The notes: a model not told the origin generated them from the sequence alone. Shown: positions 26,576 through 34,999, numbered from the stretch's first letter. The stretch: 64,000 nt of DNA from Pyramidobacter porci (GCF_009695745.1 NZ_VUNH01000004.1:124001-188000), one strand, 5' to 3'. Made by a program: numbers and translations.

Positions 26576-28693
26576 TTAAAACAAATGGAACGCGTCCCAG
26601 TTAGGGACGCCGATGCTGACGCCGAAGCGCCACTCCTTGCGGTCGGTGTAGACGGCGTACAGTTTGCCGTCGATGAGGCGGCGCGGCGCACAGAGCGCGA
26701 CGCCGACTTCCCACGGCCGGGCGATCTCCGCGCCGTCGCTGCCCCAGGCGTACCCCTGACCGCCGAAGATCTCGGCGATAACGTTGCCGAATATGGTCTG
26801 CGACAGCGGATAACGCAGCTTGGCGCGCCACCAGGCAAAGCGCTCGGCCTCGATGGGGTGTTCCGCCAGGCTGTAAAGTTCTTCGCGGGCGCCAAGATAG
26901 GCGCTGAACAGGCGCTTATCGTCCATGTCGCCTTCCGTGAAGCCGCCCTGGAGCTCAGCCATGAGTTTCGGGCTGATGCGGCGGCGCCCTGTGAGGCTGA
27001 GCCGCATCAGCATGGTCCCCGTCTCGGAAGGCCACATCGAGCGGGCGTTCAGCAGCCACCCGTTGACCGGATCATCGGGATTGTCCATCAGGTTGAGCGT
27101 CGCTTCGAGGAACGGCGCCGCGTAGTTGGCGCTTTCGCCTCCTTCCACGCGACGCGCGGCCGTGGCCGACACGCCGGCGGAAAGGCGCAGACGTTCGTGC
27201 AACGTAAAGTGACGCTGCACGTCGAAGTTGTAGCGCTGCCATTCAAGCGGAGCGCCGGACGCGTCGATCCTGAAATGAGACGCCGACAGCCCCGCCTCCC
27301 AGAAGGAGCTGTGCGACACATCCATATCCCAGAAATAGTTGAAATCCGCGCCCCAGCGCTGGCCAAGGTAGAAGCTCGACTGCAGCGTGTCGCCAGGGGT
27401 GAACAGGTCGTAGCGGCGGCTGCCGATCACCAGCCAGCCCATGCCGCTGTAGGTGCTGGCATAACCGCCAAGCGAATAACGGTGCGCGGGGAAGCGTTGT
27501 ACCTTGAGCAGCACGATGACGCCGCGCTCGGTGTCGAGCAGATCGTAATCGACGCTGCGGACGTCCTCGCGCTTGGCGATGTTGGCGCTGGCAGCGACGA
27601 TCTCCTTCATGGGCACGGGGCGCCCCAGCCAGACCTTGAGCAACTCCCGCTCTATTTCCTTGCCCATTTTCTCGGGAACACCCACGACATGTACGCCCAT
27701 CACGTGAGGCGGCTTGGGCGGCACCAGTTCCTTTTCCTTGACGGGGCGCCGCGGCGCTTTCTTCAACAGCGCGCGGATCTGCGGCAAAGCCTTGACGGCA
27801 GCGTCGCGCCCCTGCTGAATAATCTCGGCGGCAGGCGAGGTGCCGAGGATGGGGTACTCCTTCACGCCGGGACTGATCACCAAATCGGCCAGCGTCGCTT
27901 CGCGGCGCACATTCTGCATGGTGAGGATGGTGATGGACTGGCTGACCACGTCGAACACGGTACTCAGCTTTTCGCGCGGTTCCAGCTCGCTGGTGAGGTT
28001 GACGGCGATCACGGGATAGCCGGGGAACAGCTCTTTGGCCGTCTCCACAGGCATGTTGGAGACCATGCCGCCGTCGACGAGCAGGCGGCCGTTGATCTCC
28101 CACGGGTCGAACACGCCGGGAATGGACATGGAAGCGCGCACAGCCGAAGCCAGAGAGCCGCGGCGCAGCACCACTTTCTCGCCGCTGACAAGATCGGTGG
28201 CGATAGCTGCAAACGGTATGGGCAGACGGCGGAAATCGGTCACGGTCACGTGGGAAAGCAGCTGAGCGATGTGCTCGAGCACGCTCGTGCCGGCGACGAA
28301 CCCCAGCGGTCCCGCCACTTTGTTGTGAACGTCGGTGTAGATTTCCGGCCGGATCATGCTGATGTCGCGCGTAGCTTTGTCGGACAAATTGAAATAATTG
28401 CCGCCGCTCGCCGTGACCAGTTCGCCGAGATTGACGTCCATGACGATTCGTTCCAGCTCCGCCGGCGTCCTGCCGCTGGCATAGAGACTGCCGACGATGG
28501 CCCCCATGCTGGTGCCGACGATGCCGGCGATGCCAACGCCTTCTTTTTCCAGTTCCCGAAGCACCCCGATATGAGCGTATCCCTTGATGCCGCCGCCCGA
28601 CAGCGCCAGGACCACGTACGGTTTGTCTTCCGCGCCGGCCGGCGTCGCGGAGAACGTCAGCGCCATCAGCAGCCACAGCCATATTTTCTTCAT
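26576..28693 (-). CDS. Patatin-like phospholipase fused to a POTRA and outer-membrane barrel
   Basis: A 705-residue exported protein. A signal peptide (MKKIWLWLLMALTFSATPAG) leads into a patatin domain (about 25-320): LSGGGIKGYAHIGVL oxyanion loop, nucleophile elbow GTSMG with Ser62, and DGGMVSNMPVE for the catalytic Asp. A POTRA-like segment follows (PHVMGVHVVGVPEKMG), then a C-terminal BamA/surface-antigen-type beta barrel of about 300 residues ending WDAFHLF. This is the PlpD type V-d layout, in which the barrel secretes or displays the lipase. It shows that the host has an outer membrane. The gene is single, leftward, and divergent from the EamA gene. Confidence 0.9.
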   Translation of the reverse strand: MKKIWLWLLMALTFSATPAGAEDKPYVVLALSGGGIKGYAHIGVLRELEKEGVGIAGIVGTSMGAIVGSLYASGRTPAELERIVMDVNLGELVTASGGNYFNLSDKATRDISMIRPEIYTDVHNKVAGPLGFVAGTSVLEHIAQLLSHVTVTDFRRLPIPFAAIATDLVSGEKVVLRRGSLASAVRASMSIPGVFDPWEINGRLLVDGGMVSNMPVETAKELFPGYPVIAVNLTSELEPREKLSTVFDVVSQSITILTMQNVRREATLADLVISPGVKEYPILGTSPAAEIIQQGRDAAVKALPQIRALLKKAPRRPVKEKELVPPKPPHVMGVHVVGVPEKMGKEIERELLKVWLGRPVPMKEIVAASANIAKREDVRSVDYDLLDTERGVIVLLKVQRFPAHRYSLGGYASTYSGMGWLVIGSRRYDLFTPGDTLQSSFYLGQRWGADFNYFWDMDVSHSSFWEAGLSASHFRIDASGAPLEWQRYNFDVQRHFTLHERLRLSAGVSATAARRVEGGESANYAAPFLEATLNLMDNPDDPVNGWLLNARSMWPSETGTMLMRLSLTGRRRISPKLMAELQGGFTEGDMDDKRLFSAYLGAREELYSLAEHPIEAERFAWWRAKLRYPLSQTIFGNVIAEIFGGQGYAWGSDGAEIARPWEVGVALCAPRRLIDGKLYAVYTDRKEWRFGVSIGVPNWDAFHLF

Positions 28694-29004
28694 GCCTCAG
28701 CGCCTCCTCACGGAATCATGGTCCATCGCTTCTCGCCATTTTTTACCGAGAAAATCCGACTCTCGGGCAGCGGATTGTTTTCTATCGACCAGTCGAAAAC
28801 ATGATCGAAGATATTTGTTTATTTTAGACGAGCCAACGCCGCTTGGCAAGTTTTCGCCGCGATTTCCACGCGCCGGACGCATGCGTTCTGCATGTTCGAA
28901 AAAGTTTAGTTCCTTCGCGTCTGCCATTTCGAGGCCAAAGCGGTAAAATAAGGTCGTTTTGGCCAACGTCTTTTTGCGTTCGGCACATTTTCCGAGGTGA
29001 TCCG
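28694..29004. other. Divergent intergenic region
   Basis: About 310 bases between the leftward patatin-barrel gene and the rightward EamA gene. It must hold both promoters. On the plus strand TAAAAT at 28944-28949 with TGCCAT 16 bases upstream is a weak candidate. No coding signal is seen. Confidence 0.4.
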
Positions 29005-29931
29005 ATGAACGAAAACAATTCGACATTGCAGCGCTATCTGCCAATGACGCTCGTGCTGCTGATCTGGGGTTTTATGAACGTGCCGGCCACTTATGCGCTG
29101 CGTGAGATGCCGCCGCTGGAGTTGCTGCTTCTGCGTACGGCTATCGCCGCCGCGATTCTTGCCCCACTGGCATACTGTCGTGAGCGGCGTTTGCTGCCGA
29201 ACCGCAGCGATCTGGCGATTGCCGTGCTGATGGGCATTTTCGGAGTACTGCTCAACAATCTCTGCTTTTTCTACGCGATCAAGTTCACGTCGTTGACAAA
29301 TATCGCCATCATCTTCGCCACGTCGCCGCTGATCACGACCATCCTGGCCGCCGTTTTCCTCGGCGAAAGGCTGACGCCGCGGCGCGTCTGCGGCATCGTT
29401 TTCGCGCTGGGCGGAGCGGTCTGCCTGCTCTGCAAAGGCGACCTGTCGCTGCTGGCCAATCTGTCGCTGAACAAAGGCGATCTGATGGAATTTTGCGCGT
29501 CTTTCTGCTGCTCGGCGATGACCGTGCTGGGCAAAAAAATCACAAAATCCTCGCCGATCGTGGTGACACTGTGCAACATGGCCGCGTCCTGCGTGCTGGC
29601 CGCAGCGCTCATCGCCACCGTTGGCCAGCCGATGAACCTGGCGCTGTCGGGACGCGCCCTGCTCGGCACGTTGTACATCGGCATTCTCGGTTCAAGCTGC
29701 GCTTACGTGCTTCAGCAAATATCAATCCAGCGCATCGGCGCGGGCGCGACAGGAGCGTTCCTCAACGGATCGCCGGTCGTCAGCATTTTCGCCGCCATGG
29801 TTTTTATGGGAGAAGCGCTCTCCATGATCCAGGCCGTCTGCGCCGCCGTGATCTTCGTGGGAATTTTCCTCAACGCCGGTGGAAATAAAGCATCAGGCAG
29901 CGTCGATTTGAAGACAAAAAGGGCCTCGTAA
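29005..29931 (+). CDS. EamA/DMT-family transporter
   Basis: A 308-residue inner-membrane protein with two EamA repeats and about ten membrane spans, of the drug/metabolite exporter family that moves amino acids, purines or other metabolites outward. Seen: RYLPMTLVLLIWGFMNVPAT, FYAIKFTSLTNIAIIFATSP, LGERLTPRRVCGIVFALGGA in the first repeat and YVLQQISIQRIGAGATGAF then MGEALSMIQAVCAAVIFVG in the second. The start was set at MNENNSTLQ because CCGAGGTGATCCG precedes it; the open frame runs 54 codons upstream through non-coding sequence. Substrate unknown. Confidence 0.88.
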   Translation: MNENNSTLQRYLPMTLVLLIWGFMNVPATYALREMPPLELLLLRTAIAAAILAPLAYCRERRLLPNRSDLAIAVLMGIFGVLLNNLCFFYAIKFTSLTNIAIIFATSPLITTILAAVFLGERLTPRRVCGIVFALGGAVCLLCKGDLSLLANLSLNKGDLMEFCASFCCSAMTVLGKKITKSSPIVVTLCNMAASCVLAAALIATVGQPMNLALSGRALLGTLYIGILGSSCAYVLQQISIQRIGAGATGAFLNGSPVVSIFAAMVFMGEALSMIQAVCAAVIFVGIFLNAGGNKASGSVDLKTKRAS

Positions 29932-30117
29932 GTTTCATTCCTCCCAAACGCCTGCACCACATACCGCCACTTCTACGCTCCCCCGTTCCTGCAAGACGTC
30001 GATCGTAAATGGGGCGTCACTCTGCAAGCTCTTGAAGAGACCGTGCACCATAATGACCGCGACCTTTCGGAGAAAACGCCTCGCCTCTTGGTTCTACTGC
30101 GTTGTCCGGGTCGCAGT

Positions 30118-30145
30118 TTGCCATTCTGAAGAAATATAGTAAAAT
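30118..30145 (+). promoter_or_regulatory. Candidate sigma-70 promoter of the repeat protein
   Basis: TTGCCA at 30118-30123, a 16-base spacer, and TAAAAT at 30140-30145, about 58 bases before the start codon at 30203. The ribosome site AGAGGAG lies between. Confidence 0.5.
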
Positions 30146-30202
30146 GTCGTCGTGGCATCCGAAAGAATGCCGCAAATTTAGAAAGAGGAGCTGTGACTCA
30201 AG

Positions 30203-30550
30203 ATGAAAAAAATGATTCTTCTCATTCTTCTAATTGCCGCCTGTGTGCTGGGATATTGCTATTACAAGGGGATAGGCCCATTCGAGAAAACGCCTGACGG
30301 CAACGTTCAGATCAAGCAGGAAGTCAAGGACAAGGCAGCTGAGCTCAAGGACAAGGTTGTCGAAAAAGCTGAAGAGGTCAAAGAGAAGGCCGGCGAGATG
30401 AAGGATAAAGTCGTCGAGAAAGCCGGAGAGGTCAAAGAGAAAGCCGCGGAACTCACCGACAAAGCGGTCGAGAAAGCCGGGGAAATAAAGGATAAAGTGA
30501 TGGATTCCATGGCTGACACGAAAGAAGAATCTGCTCCTGCCGCAAAGTAA
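30203..30550 (+). CDS. Small membrane-anchored protein with amphipathic 11-residue repeats
   Basis: A 115-residue protein. Residues 1-20 (MKKMILLILLIAACVLGYCY) are a membrane anchor or signal; a Cys lies in it but without a clean lipobox. From residue about 40 to 100 the protein is built of 11- and 18-residue Lys/Glu repeats such as KDKVVEKAEEVKEKAGEM and KDKVVEKAGEVKEKAAEL, which would form long amphipathic helices as in LEA group 3 or apolipoprotein-like proteins. The ending is EESAPAAK. The DNA of the repeats is itself repeated (about 30345-30490). Such proteins may coat membranes or protect against stress; function here is unproven. It has its own promoter and stands alone. Confidence 0.75.
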   Translation: MKKMILLILLIAACVLGYCYYKGIGPFEKTPDGNVQIKQEVKDKAAELKDKVVEKAEEVKEKAGEMKDKVVEKAGEVKEKAAELTDKAVEKAGEIKDKVMDSMADTKEESAPAAK

Positions 30551-30650
30551 CGCTGGTTTCAATTAAAAAATACCGCGCCTCCATGTGGCCGGGCCGCATA
30601 AAAACAGGTGCTCTAAGGCCTCATGCAGCTTTCAACGCACCCTCGGCGCT

Positions 30651-31607
30651 CTAAAAATGGCAGAGAGTCGTTGGCCTTTTTAACGGAACACGGCATAAAG
30701 GCGCGAAAAGAAAAGCCTGTCTCAAACTCCCACGACAGAGAGGGAGAGAGACAGGCTCTTTTATATTATTTCTTGATAAAAGCGACTTTGCGGCCGCCAG
30801 ACAGTCGTTCAGAACGTTCCGACGGCAGCGGTTCACCGGCGTATCTGCCGCAGATTCGGACAGCTTTTTCATGAAAAGGGCAAACGCCTTTTCGATCTCC
30901 GCAAGCGTCGCGTAACCGCCGCGGTCCTGCGTCCGTTCCGGCGTCATGAAGGATTCCGTGTCGAGAAAATCCGCGTCGATCAGGCACGAAAACAGCATCC
31001 TCACCCAGAGATGGAAATTTTCGCTCTCGTTTAGATAATTTTCCGTCGTCAGCCCCAGAAAAGACCTTGGCAACGGCGGCTGGCAATGCAACATCGAAGG
31101 GGCAAAATTGATCCGGGAATCCCCTTCCCCCAGACATTGCCCAATCTCTTCGACAGCTTTCGCCTCGTACGCTTCTTGGAATCGGCTGATCAGCGCCGAG
31201 CGCCCGTCGCCGTCCCAGTCGGCGAGTCCGGCGTGATGCCCGGCGATCGCATAGGCCAGCGCCCAGGCACACACCGCAGGCACGTCCATCGGCTCCTTGC
31301 GGCCGAGAAAATCACAAACAGCCGCCACGGCGCCGGCGACGCTGTGCTGGGGCGCGCTGCCGCCGTCACCGTCGAGCTTCTGCACCAGCTCCGGTTCACA
31401 GCCGCTGTCGTCCTTCAAGTGTTTCTGCCAGGCCGGCAGCGCTTTCCCGAGATCGTGCAGCCGGCCGGCGATGCGCCCCCAGTCCTCCGAGGCGAACGCG
31501 CTAGCAAACTCCGCCGCCAGCCGCGAGACCGCCTCGAGATGCTCGGCGAGCGTCTGTTTTTCCCACGAACCGTCTTCGTTTTTTCTCACATGGGCAAGAG
31601 GAATCAA
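30651..31607 (-). pseudogene. cas3: Cas3 HD-nuclease domain fragment (type I CRISPR), truncated
   Basis: About the first 275 residues match the N-terminal HD domain of Cas3 as in type I-C systems: LAHVR at the start, TLAEHLEAVSRLAAEFASAF, AGRLHDLGKALPAWQKHL (HD motif), PQHSVAGAVAAV, IAGHHAGL, and HLWVRMLFSCLIDADFLDTE. The helicase part (several hundred residues) is missing. After NRCRRNVLNDCLAAAKS, where the helicase linker should begin, the frame enters a terminator and unrelated sequence (about 30785 downward). It starts at TTG (31605-31607) with AAGGTGA upstream. No other cas gene or CRISPR repeat is in the window, so this is probably the relic of a deleted CRISPR locus, though a stand-alone HD nuclease is not excluded. 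Confidence 0.75.
30711..30762. terminator. Bidirectional hairpin terminator at the end of the Cas3 fragment
   Basis: AAAAGCCTGTCTC and GAGACAGGCTCTTTT pair around a purine-rich loop, with A/T runs at both sides. The leftward Cas3-fragment frame reads straight through it, showing that the end of that frame is not native coding sequence. Confidence 0.7.
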
Positions 31608-31887
31608 CGCATCACCTTCGTTTCTTCATTCTTTAACAACGTTTAGATTATATCAAAAATATCATTTAAAAACATCTACATTTTATCGCTCAAAAAAACT
31701 CTTCCCCCAAAAAACAACCGCAGAGTGCAGCAAATATAGCGCGATTGCACCGGGATATTTTATTATGAACGAAGCAAGAGCTTTCGCCGCTTTTACAAAG
31801 GGTTCTTCGGGTATAATGAAAAGACGCCCGCGGACGGCTCGCGGGCGTCAATAAAAATTATCACGGACGGCAAGGGGATGAACTGCG
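31608..31887. other. AT-rich intergenic region upstream of the Cas3 fragment
   Basis: About 280 bases. The left part is AT-rich and would hold the leftward promoter of the cas3 fragment. On the plus strand TATAAT at 31812-31817 is followed at once by a perfect GACGCCCGCG/CGCGGGCGTC hairpin (31823-31849), giving the DUF5662 transcript a structured 5' end. No CRISPR repeat is present. Confidence 0.5.
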
Positions 31888-32469
31888 ATGCATCCGCTCC
31901 TCCACTTCAAAACGATCACGCGGCACAAGCTGCTGGTGATGAAATTCTGTTTCCGCCTCGGACTGTACCGACAGGGCCTGCTGCACGACCTGTCGAAGTA
32001 CGCGCCCGTCGAATTTTTCGTGGGCGCCAGGTATTACCAGGGCACGCGCAGTCCCAACAACGCCGAGCGCCTCGACAAAGGATACAGCGCGGCGTGGCTG
32101 CACCACAAGGGACGCAACAAGCACCATTTCGAATACTGGATCGACTACGCCGTCGGCGACGACGCAGACGGCGAAGCCCGGCCGATGTGCGGCATGGAGA
32201 TGCCGCGGAAGTACGTGGCGGAGATGTTCTGCGACCGCGTCGCCGCCAGCATGATCTATCTCGGCGAAAAGTACACCGACGCCGCGCCGTGGGAGTATTA
32301 CGACAGGTTCAGGAACCATTACCTCATTCACCCCAACACGGCGGCGCTGATCGAAGAAGCGCTGCGCGTGCTGAAGGACGAAGGCGAATCGCGCGCGTTC
32401 GAATGGGTGCATACGCATATTCTGCACGAGAGAAACGCGCCCCGCCGCGGAAAAAGGCGGACCGAATGA
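31888..32469 (+). CDS. DUF5662 family protein (HD-like)
   Basis: A 193-residue conserved protein of the DUF5662 family. The pattern RQGLLHDLSKYAPVEFF, SAAWLHHKGRNKHHFEYW and CDRVAASMIYLGEKYTD gives a set of His and Asp residues typical of HD-like metal hydrolases, so a phosphohydrolase is likely by motif. The C-terminus HERNAPRRGKRRTE is basic. AGGGGATG lies before the start. It is followed by a parS-like palindrome and a terminator, and converges with the lar operon. No closer function is known. Confidence 0.75.
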   Translation: MHPLLHFKTITRHKLLVMKFCFRLGLYRQGLLHDLSKYAPVEFFVGARYYQGTRSPNNAERLDKGYSAAWLHHKGRNKHHFEYWIDYAVGDDADGEARPMCGMEMPRKYVAEMFCDRVAASMIYLGEKYTDAAPWEYYDRFRNHYLIHPNTAALIEEALRVLKDEGESRAFEWVHTHILHERNAPRRGKRRTE

Positions 32470-32510
32470 ATTCAAACGGGAAACCGCCGGCCATACGTCG
32501 CCAACGACCA

Positions 32511-32526
32511 TGTTCCACACGGAACA
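32511..32526. repeat. parS-like palindrome, degenerate copy
   Basis: TGTTCCACACGGAACA, differing from the 3161 core at the central bases (ACAC for ACGT). It lies 42 bases after a stop codon and 15 bases before a terminator; its right flank TTCCATGAAAA resembles that of the other copies. Confidence 0.6.
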
Positions 32527-32540
32527 TTCCATGAAAATCG

Positions 32541-32585
32541 AAAAATCTCCGTTTCCGAAGCGACCGTTCGGGAACGGAGATTTTT
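32541..32585. terminator. Bidirectional terminator between DUF5662 and larE
   Basis: AAAAATCTCCGTTTCCGAA pairs with TTCGGGAACGGAGATTTTT over 19 positions with one G-U pair. It is 10 bases from the larE stop on the minus strand. Confidence 0.88.
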
Positions 32586-32594
32586 TTGCGCCAA

Positions 32595-33404
32595 CTACTT
32601 TGTGCCCAGCGTTTCGTTCATGCTGCCGGTGCGGTAGCCCTGCAGGTCGAGCGCGGCATAGCCGAAGCCGATCTTTTTGAACTCGGCGGCGAGACGTTCG
32701 CGGTTTTGCATGACCAGGGCGAACTGTTCGGGCAGCGCTTCGATGCGGGCGACGTCGCCGTGAACGCGCACGCGCATCTGCGTCAGTCCCAGCTCGAGGA
32801 GCAGCTGCTCGGCCCGTTCGACCATGTTCAGTTTTTCTTCGCTGAGCGGTTCGCCGTAGACGAAGCGCGAAGCGAGGCAGGCGAAGGACGGTTTGTTCCA
32901 CGTCGGCAGCCCCAGTTCTTTTGACAAGACGCGGATCTCGGCCTTGTACAGGCCGGCATCGCGCAACGGGCTTTTGACGCCCAGCTCGGCGACGGCCTGC
33001 AGGCCGGGGCGGTAGTCGCCCATATCGTCCATATTGCTGCCCTCGGCGACGCAGCCGAACCCGCGCGAGGCGGCCAGCGCGATCATCTTCTCGAAGAGGG
33101 CGCGCTTGCACAGGTAACAGCGGTTGCGCGGGTTTTCGCGAAGGCCGGGAACGTTCAGCTCGTCGCAGACGCAGATCTCGTGCCGGATACGCTCGCGCGC
33201 GCAGAAGTCGTTGGCCTCGTCGAGCTCGCGCCGGGGGAAAAAGCAGGACTGCGCGGTGACGGCGAGAACGCGGTCGCCCAATGCCTCGCGGGCGGCCTTC
33301 AAAAGAAACGTCGAATCGACGCCTCCGGAAAAGGCCACGGCCACGCCGCCGAACCCGCGCAAAAGGTCTTTGAGCCGTCCGTATTTTTCGTGAAGCTGGT
33401 CCAT
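32595..33404 (-). CDS. larE: ATP-dependent sacrificial sulfur transferase LarE
   Basis: A 269-residue PP-loop enzyme that adds sulfur to the pyridinium dicarboxylate mononucleotide made by LarB, a step in building the nickel-pincer nucleotide cofactor of lactate racemase and relatives. Seen: the ATP pyrophosphatase loop VAFSGGVDSTFLLKAAREA, AVTAQSCFFPRRELDEA, and FACLASRFVYGEPLSEEKL, whose Cys aligns with the sacrificial cysteine of Lactobacillus LarE. NRCYLCKRALFEK adds a CxxC pair; together with the former this three-Cys set suits an FeS-cluster-type LarE that need not sacrifice its own sulfur (inference). It is last in larB-larC-larE, 21 bases after larC. Confidence 0.93.
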   Translation of the reverse strand: MDQLHEKYGRLKDLLRGFGGVAVAFSGGVDSTFLLKAAREALGDRVLAVTAQSCFFPRRELDEANDFCARERIRHEICVCDELNVPGLRENPRNRCYLCKRALFEKMIALAASRGFGCVAEGSNMDDMGDYRPGLQAVAELGVKSPLRDAGLYKAEIRVLSKELGLPTWNKPSFACLASRFVYGEPLSEEKLNMVERAEQLLLELGLTQMRVRVHGDVARIEALPEQFALVMQNRERLAAEFKKIGFGYAALDLQGYRTGSMNETLGTK

Positions 33405-33425
33405 GAAGTAATTCCTTTCAGGCGT

Positions 33426-34247
33426 TTACTCGCTTTCGCCGAGGAAGGCCCGCACGCAGTTGGCGGCTTCAAAGTCTTTTTTGCCCATGCCGTAGCCGAT
33501 GGCCGAGACAGCCATCACGGGCATGGCGCCGAAATCGGAGACGAAGCGCTTGAGCAACGCCGCGCCGGTGGGCGTGCACAGTTCGCCGCTCACGTGCCCG
33601 CCGTACATGGGGACACCGCGCAAAAGCAGAGCGGTCGCCGGCGCGGGAACGGGCATGACGCCGTGAGCGCAGTGCACATGTCCGCCGCCGACGTTGACGG
33701 GGGAAGCGATCACGCGCCGCGGCGCCAGTTCTTCCATCAGCGTGCAGACGGCGGCGATGTCGGCAACGGCGTCGAAAGCGCCCACTTCGTGGAAGTGGAT
33801 TTCCGTCACCGGCACGCCGTGAACGGCGCTTTCGGCGGCGGCGATGAGCTCGTACACTTCGAGGATTTGAGAGCGCACGTTTTCGGAGGTGTTCAGTCCG
33901 TTGACGATAGCCTCGATGTCGGCCATGCCGTGGTGGGCGTGACGGCGATGCTCATGATCGTGATCGCGGCAGTGCGCCTCGTGCTCATGATCGTGGCCGT
34001 GCTTGCAGCAGTGACCATGGTCACGGGCGCTGCCTTCGCCTTCCTCCTCGCCGTCGACCGTGACGGTCATCTGCGTGCCGGCGATGCCGCTCCTGACAGC
34101 CTTCGCCGCGGCAAAACGCACGCCGGGCACACCGAGCGCGTTCAGCTTCGCGAGCGCCGCCTCCCGGTCCGGTGTCAGCTCCAGCAATGCGGCCGTCAGC
34201 ATGTCGCCGGCCGCCCCCATCGCGCAGTCAAAATAAATCGTTTTCAT
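33426..34247 (-). CDS. larC: LarC nickel-insertion protein, N-terminal (LarC1) part only
   Basis: A 273-residue LarC. It begins MKTIYFDCAMGAAGDMLTAA, contains a His-rich loop (residues about 72-105, with HGHCCKHGHDHEHEAHC) suited to nickel binding, then ITEIHFHEVGAFDAVADIAA-type sequence (seen as VTEIHFHEVGAFDAVADIAA), PTGAALLKRFVSDFGAMP and CVRAFLGESE, where it stops. Full LarC proteins are about 400 residues: LarC1 plus a LarC2 domain, made in Lactobacillus by a programmed frameshift. Here larE starts 21 bases later in any frame, so no LarC2 is encoded next to it. The start overlaps the larB stop by 4 bases. LarC2 may be elsewhere or dispensable. Confidence 0.9.
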   Translation of the reverse strand: MKTIYFDCAMGAAGDMLTAALLELTPDREAALAKLNALGVPGVRFAAAKAVRSGIAGTQMTVTVDGEEEGEGSARDHGHCCKHGHDHEHEAHCRDHDHEHRRHAHHGMADIEAIVNGLNTSENVRSQILEVYELIAAAESAVHGVPVTEIHFHEVGAFDAVADIAAVCTLMEELAPRRVIASPVNVGGGHVHCAHGVMPVPAPATALLLRGVPMYGGHVSGELCTPTGAALLKRFVSDFGAMPVMAVSAIGYGMGKKDFEAANCVRAFLGESE

Positions 34248-34999
34248 TTTTTGACCTCCATATGATTGACCATGCTGGCAAAGTACCCCGCGCCAAAACC
34301 GTTGTCGATGTTCACGACCGTGACGCCGCTGGCGCAGGAGTTGAGCATGGAGAGCAGGGCGGATATGCCGCCGAAGGACGCGCCGTAGCCCACGCTCGTC
34401 GGCACGGCGACGACGGGGCAGTCGACCAGCCCGCCGACAACGCTGGCCAGCGCCCCCTCCATGCCGGCCACGGCGATGATGACGCTGGCGCTCATCAGCT
34501 CGTCGAGATGCGACAGCGTGCGGTGCAGTCCGGCCACGCCCACGTCGTACAGGCGCAGCACGTCGTTGCCCAACATCTGCGCCGTCAGTGCCGCCTCTTC
34601 GGCGACGGGGACATCGCTCGTGCCGCCCGTGGCGACGACGATGCGGCCGATGCCGTCGGGCTTCGGAAAGCCGCCGACAAGCCCGAGCCGCGCCTCGGCA
34701 TGATATTCGATCGGGAAGGCGGCGTTCACTTCCTGCGCCGCTTCCGGCGACAGGCGCGTGACGATCGCGTTGTTCTGGCCGTGACGGGCCATGACGCCGA
34801 GAATGGCGACGATCTGCGGCGGCGTTTTGCCCGCGCCGTAGATCACTTCCGCCGCGCCCTGCCGCACGGGGCGGTGCAGGTCCACCTTGGCGAAGCCGAT
34901 GTCCTCGAACGGCGCTTCTTTCAGGGCCAGCAGCGCCTGATCCACCGGCACCGCACCGTCGCGCACGTCTTCGAGCAGTTTTTTGATTGAAGTTTTCAT
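34244..34999 (-). CDS. larB: Pyridinium-3,5-biscarboxylic acid mononucleotide synthase LarB
   Basis: A 251-residue LarB, which carboxylates nicotinic acid adenine dinucleotide and releases AMP in the first step of nickel-pincer cofactor synthesis. The PurE-like C-terminal domain is plain: GRIVVATGGTSDVPVAEEA, LRLYDVGVAGLHRTLSHLD, VIIAVAGMEGALASVVGGL and VPTSVGYGASFGGISALLSM. The N-terminus VDLHRPVRQGAAEVIYGAGK matches the family. The start at MKTSIKKLL is chosen for GGAGAGTGACAGG upstream. It leads the larBCE operon; minus-strand TACAAT at 35053-35058 is a candidate -10. No larA (the racemase) is in the window. Confidence 0.94.
   Translation of the reverse strand: MKTSIKKLLEDVRDGAVPVDQALLALKEAPFEDIGFAKVDLHRPVRQGAAEVIYGAGKTPPQIVAILGVMARHGQNNAIVTRLSPEAAQEVNAAFPIEYHAEARLGLVGGFPKPDGIGRIVVATGGTSDVPVAEEAALTAQMLGNDVLRLYDVGVAGLHRTLSHLDELMSASVIIAVAGMEGALASVVGGLVDCPVVAVPTSVGYGASFGGISALLSMLNSCASGVTVVNIDNGFGAGYFASMVNHMEVKK

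Noticed and set aside
26585-28804. Plus-strand open frame of over 700 codons opposite the patatin-barrel gene
   Set aside because: The minus-strand gene has a signal peptide, a patatin active site and a barrel; the plus frame is His/Arg/Ala-rich shadow.
30345-30490. Regular DNA repeats suggestive of a CRISPR array
   Set aside because: The repeats are in frame and encode Lys/Glu-rich protein repeats; there are no unique spacers.
31620-31860. CRISPR array expected beside the Cas3 fragment
   Set aside because: No repeat-spacer pattern is present; the stretch is AT-rich with one promoter-like box and a single hairpin.
33404-33426. Hidden LarC2 reached by frameshift
   Set aside because: The gap to larE is only 21 bases and larE itself occupies the following sequence, so no frame can encode LarC2 here.
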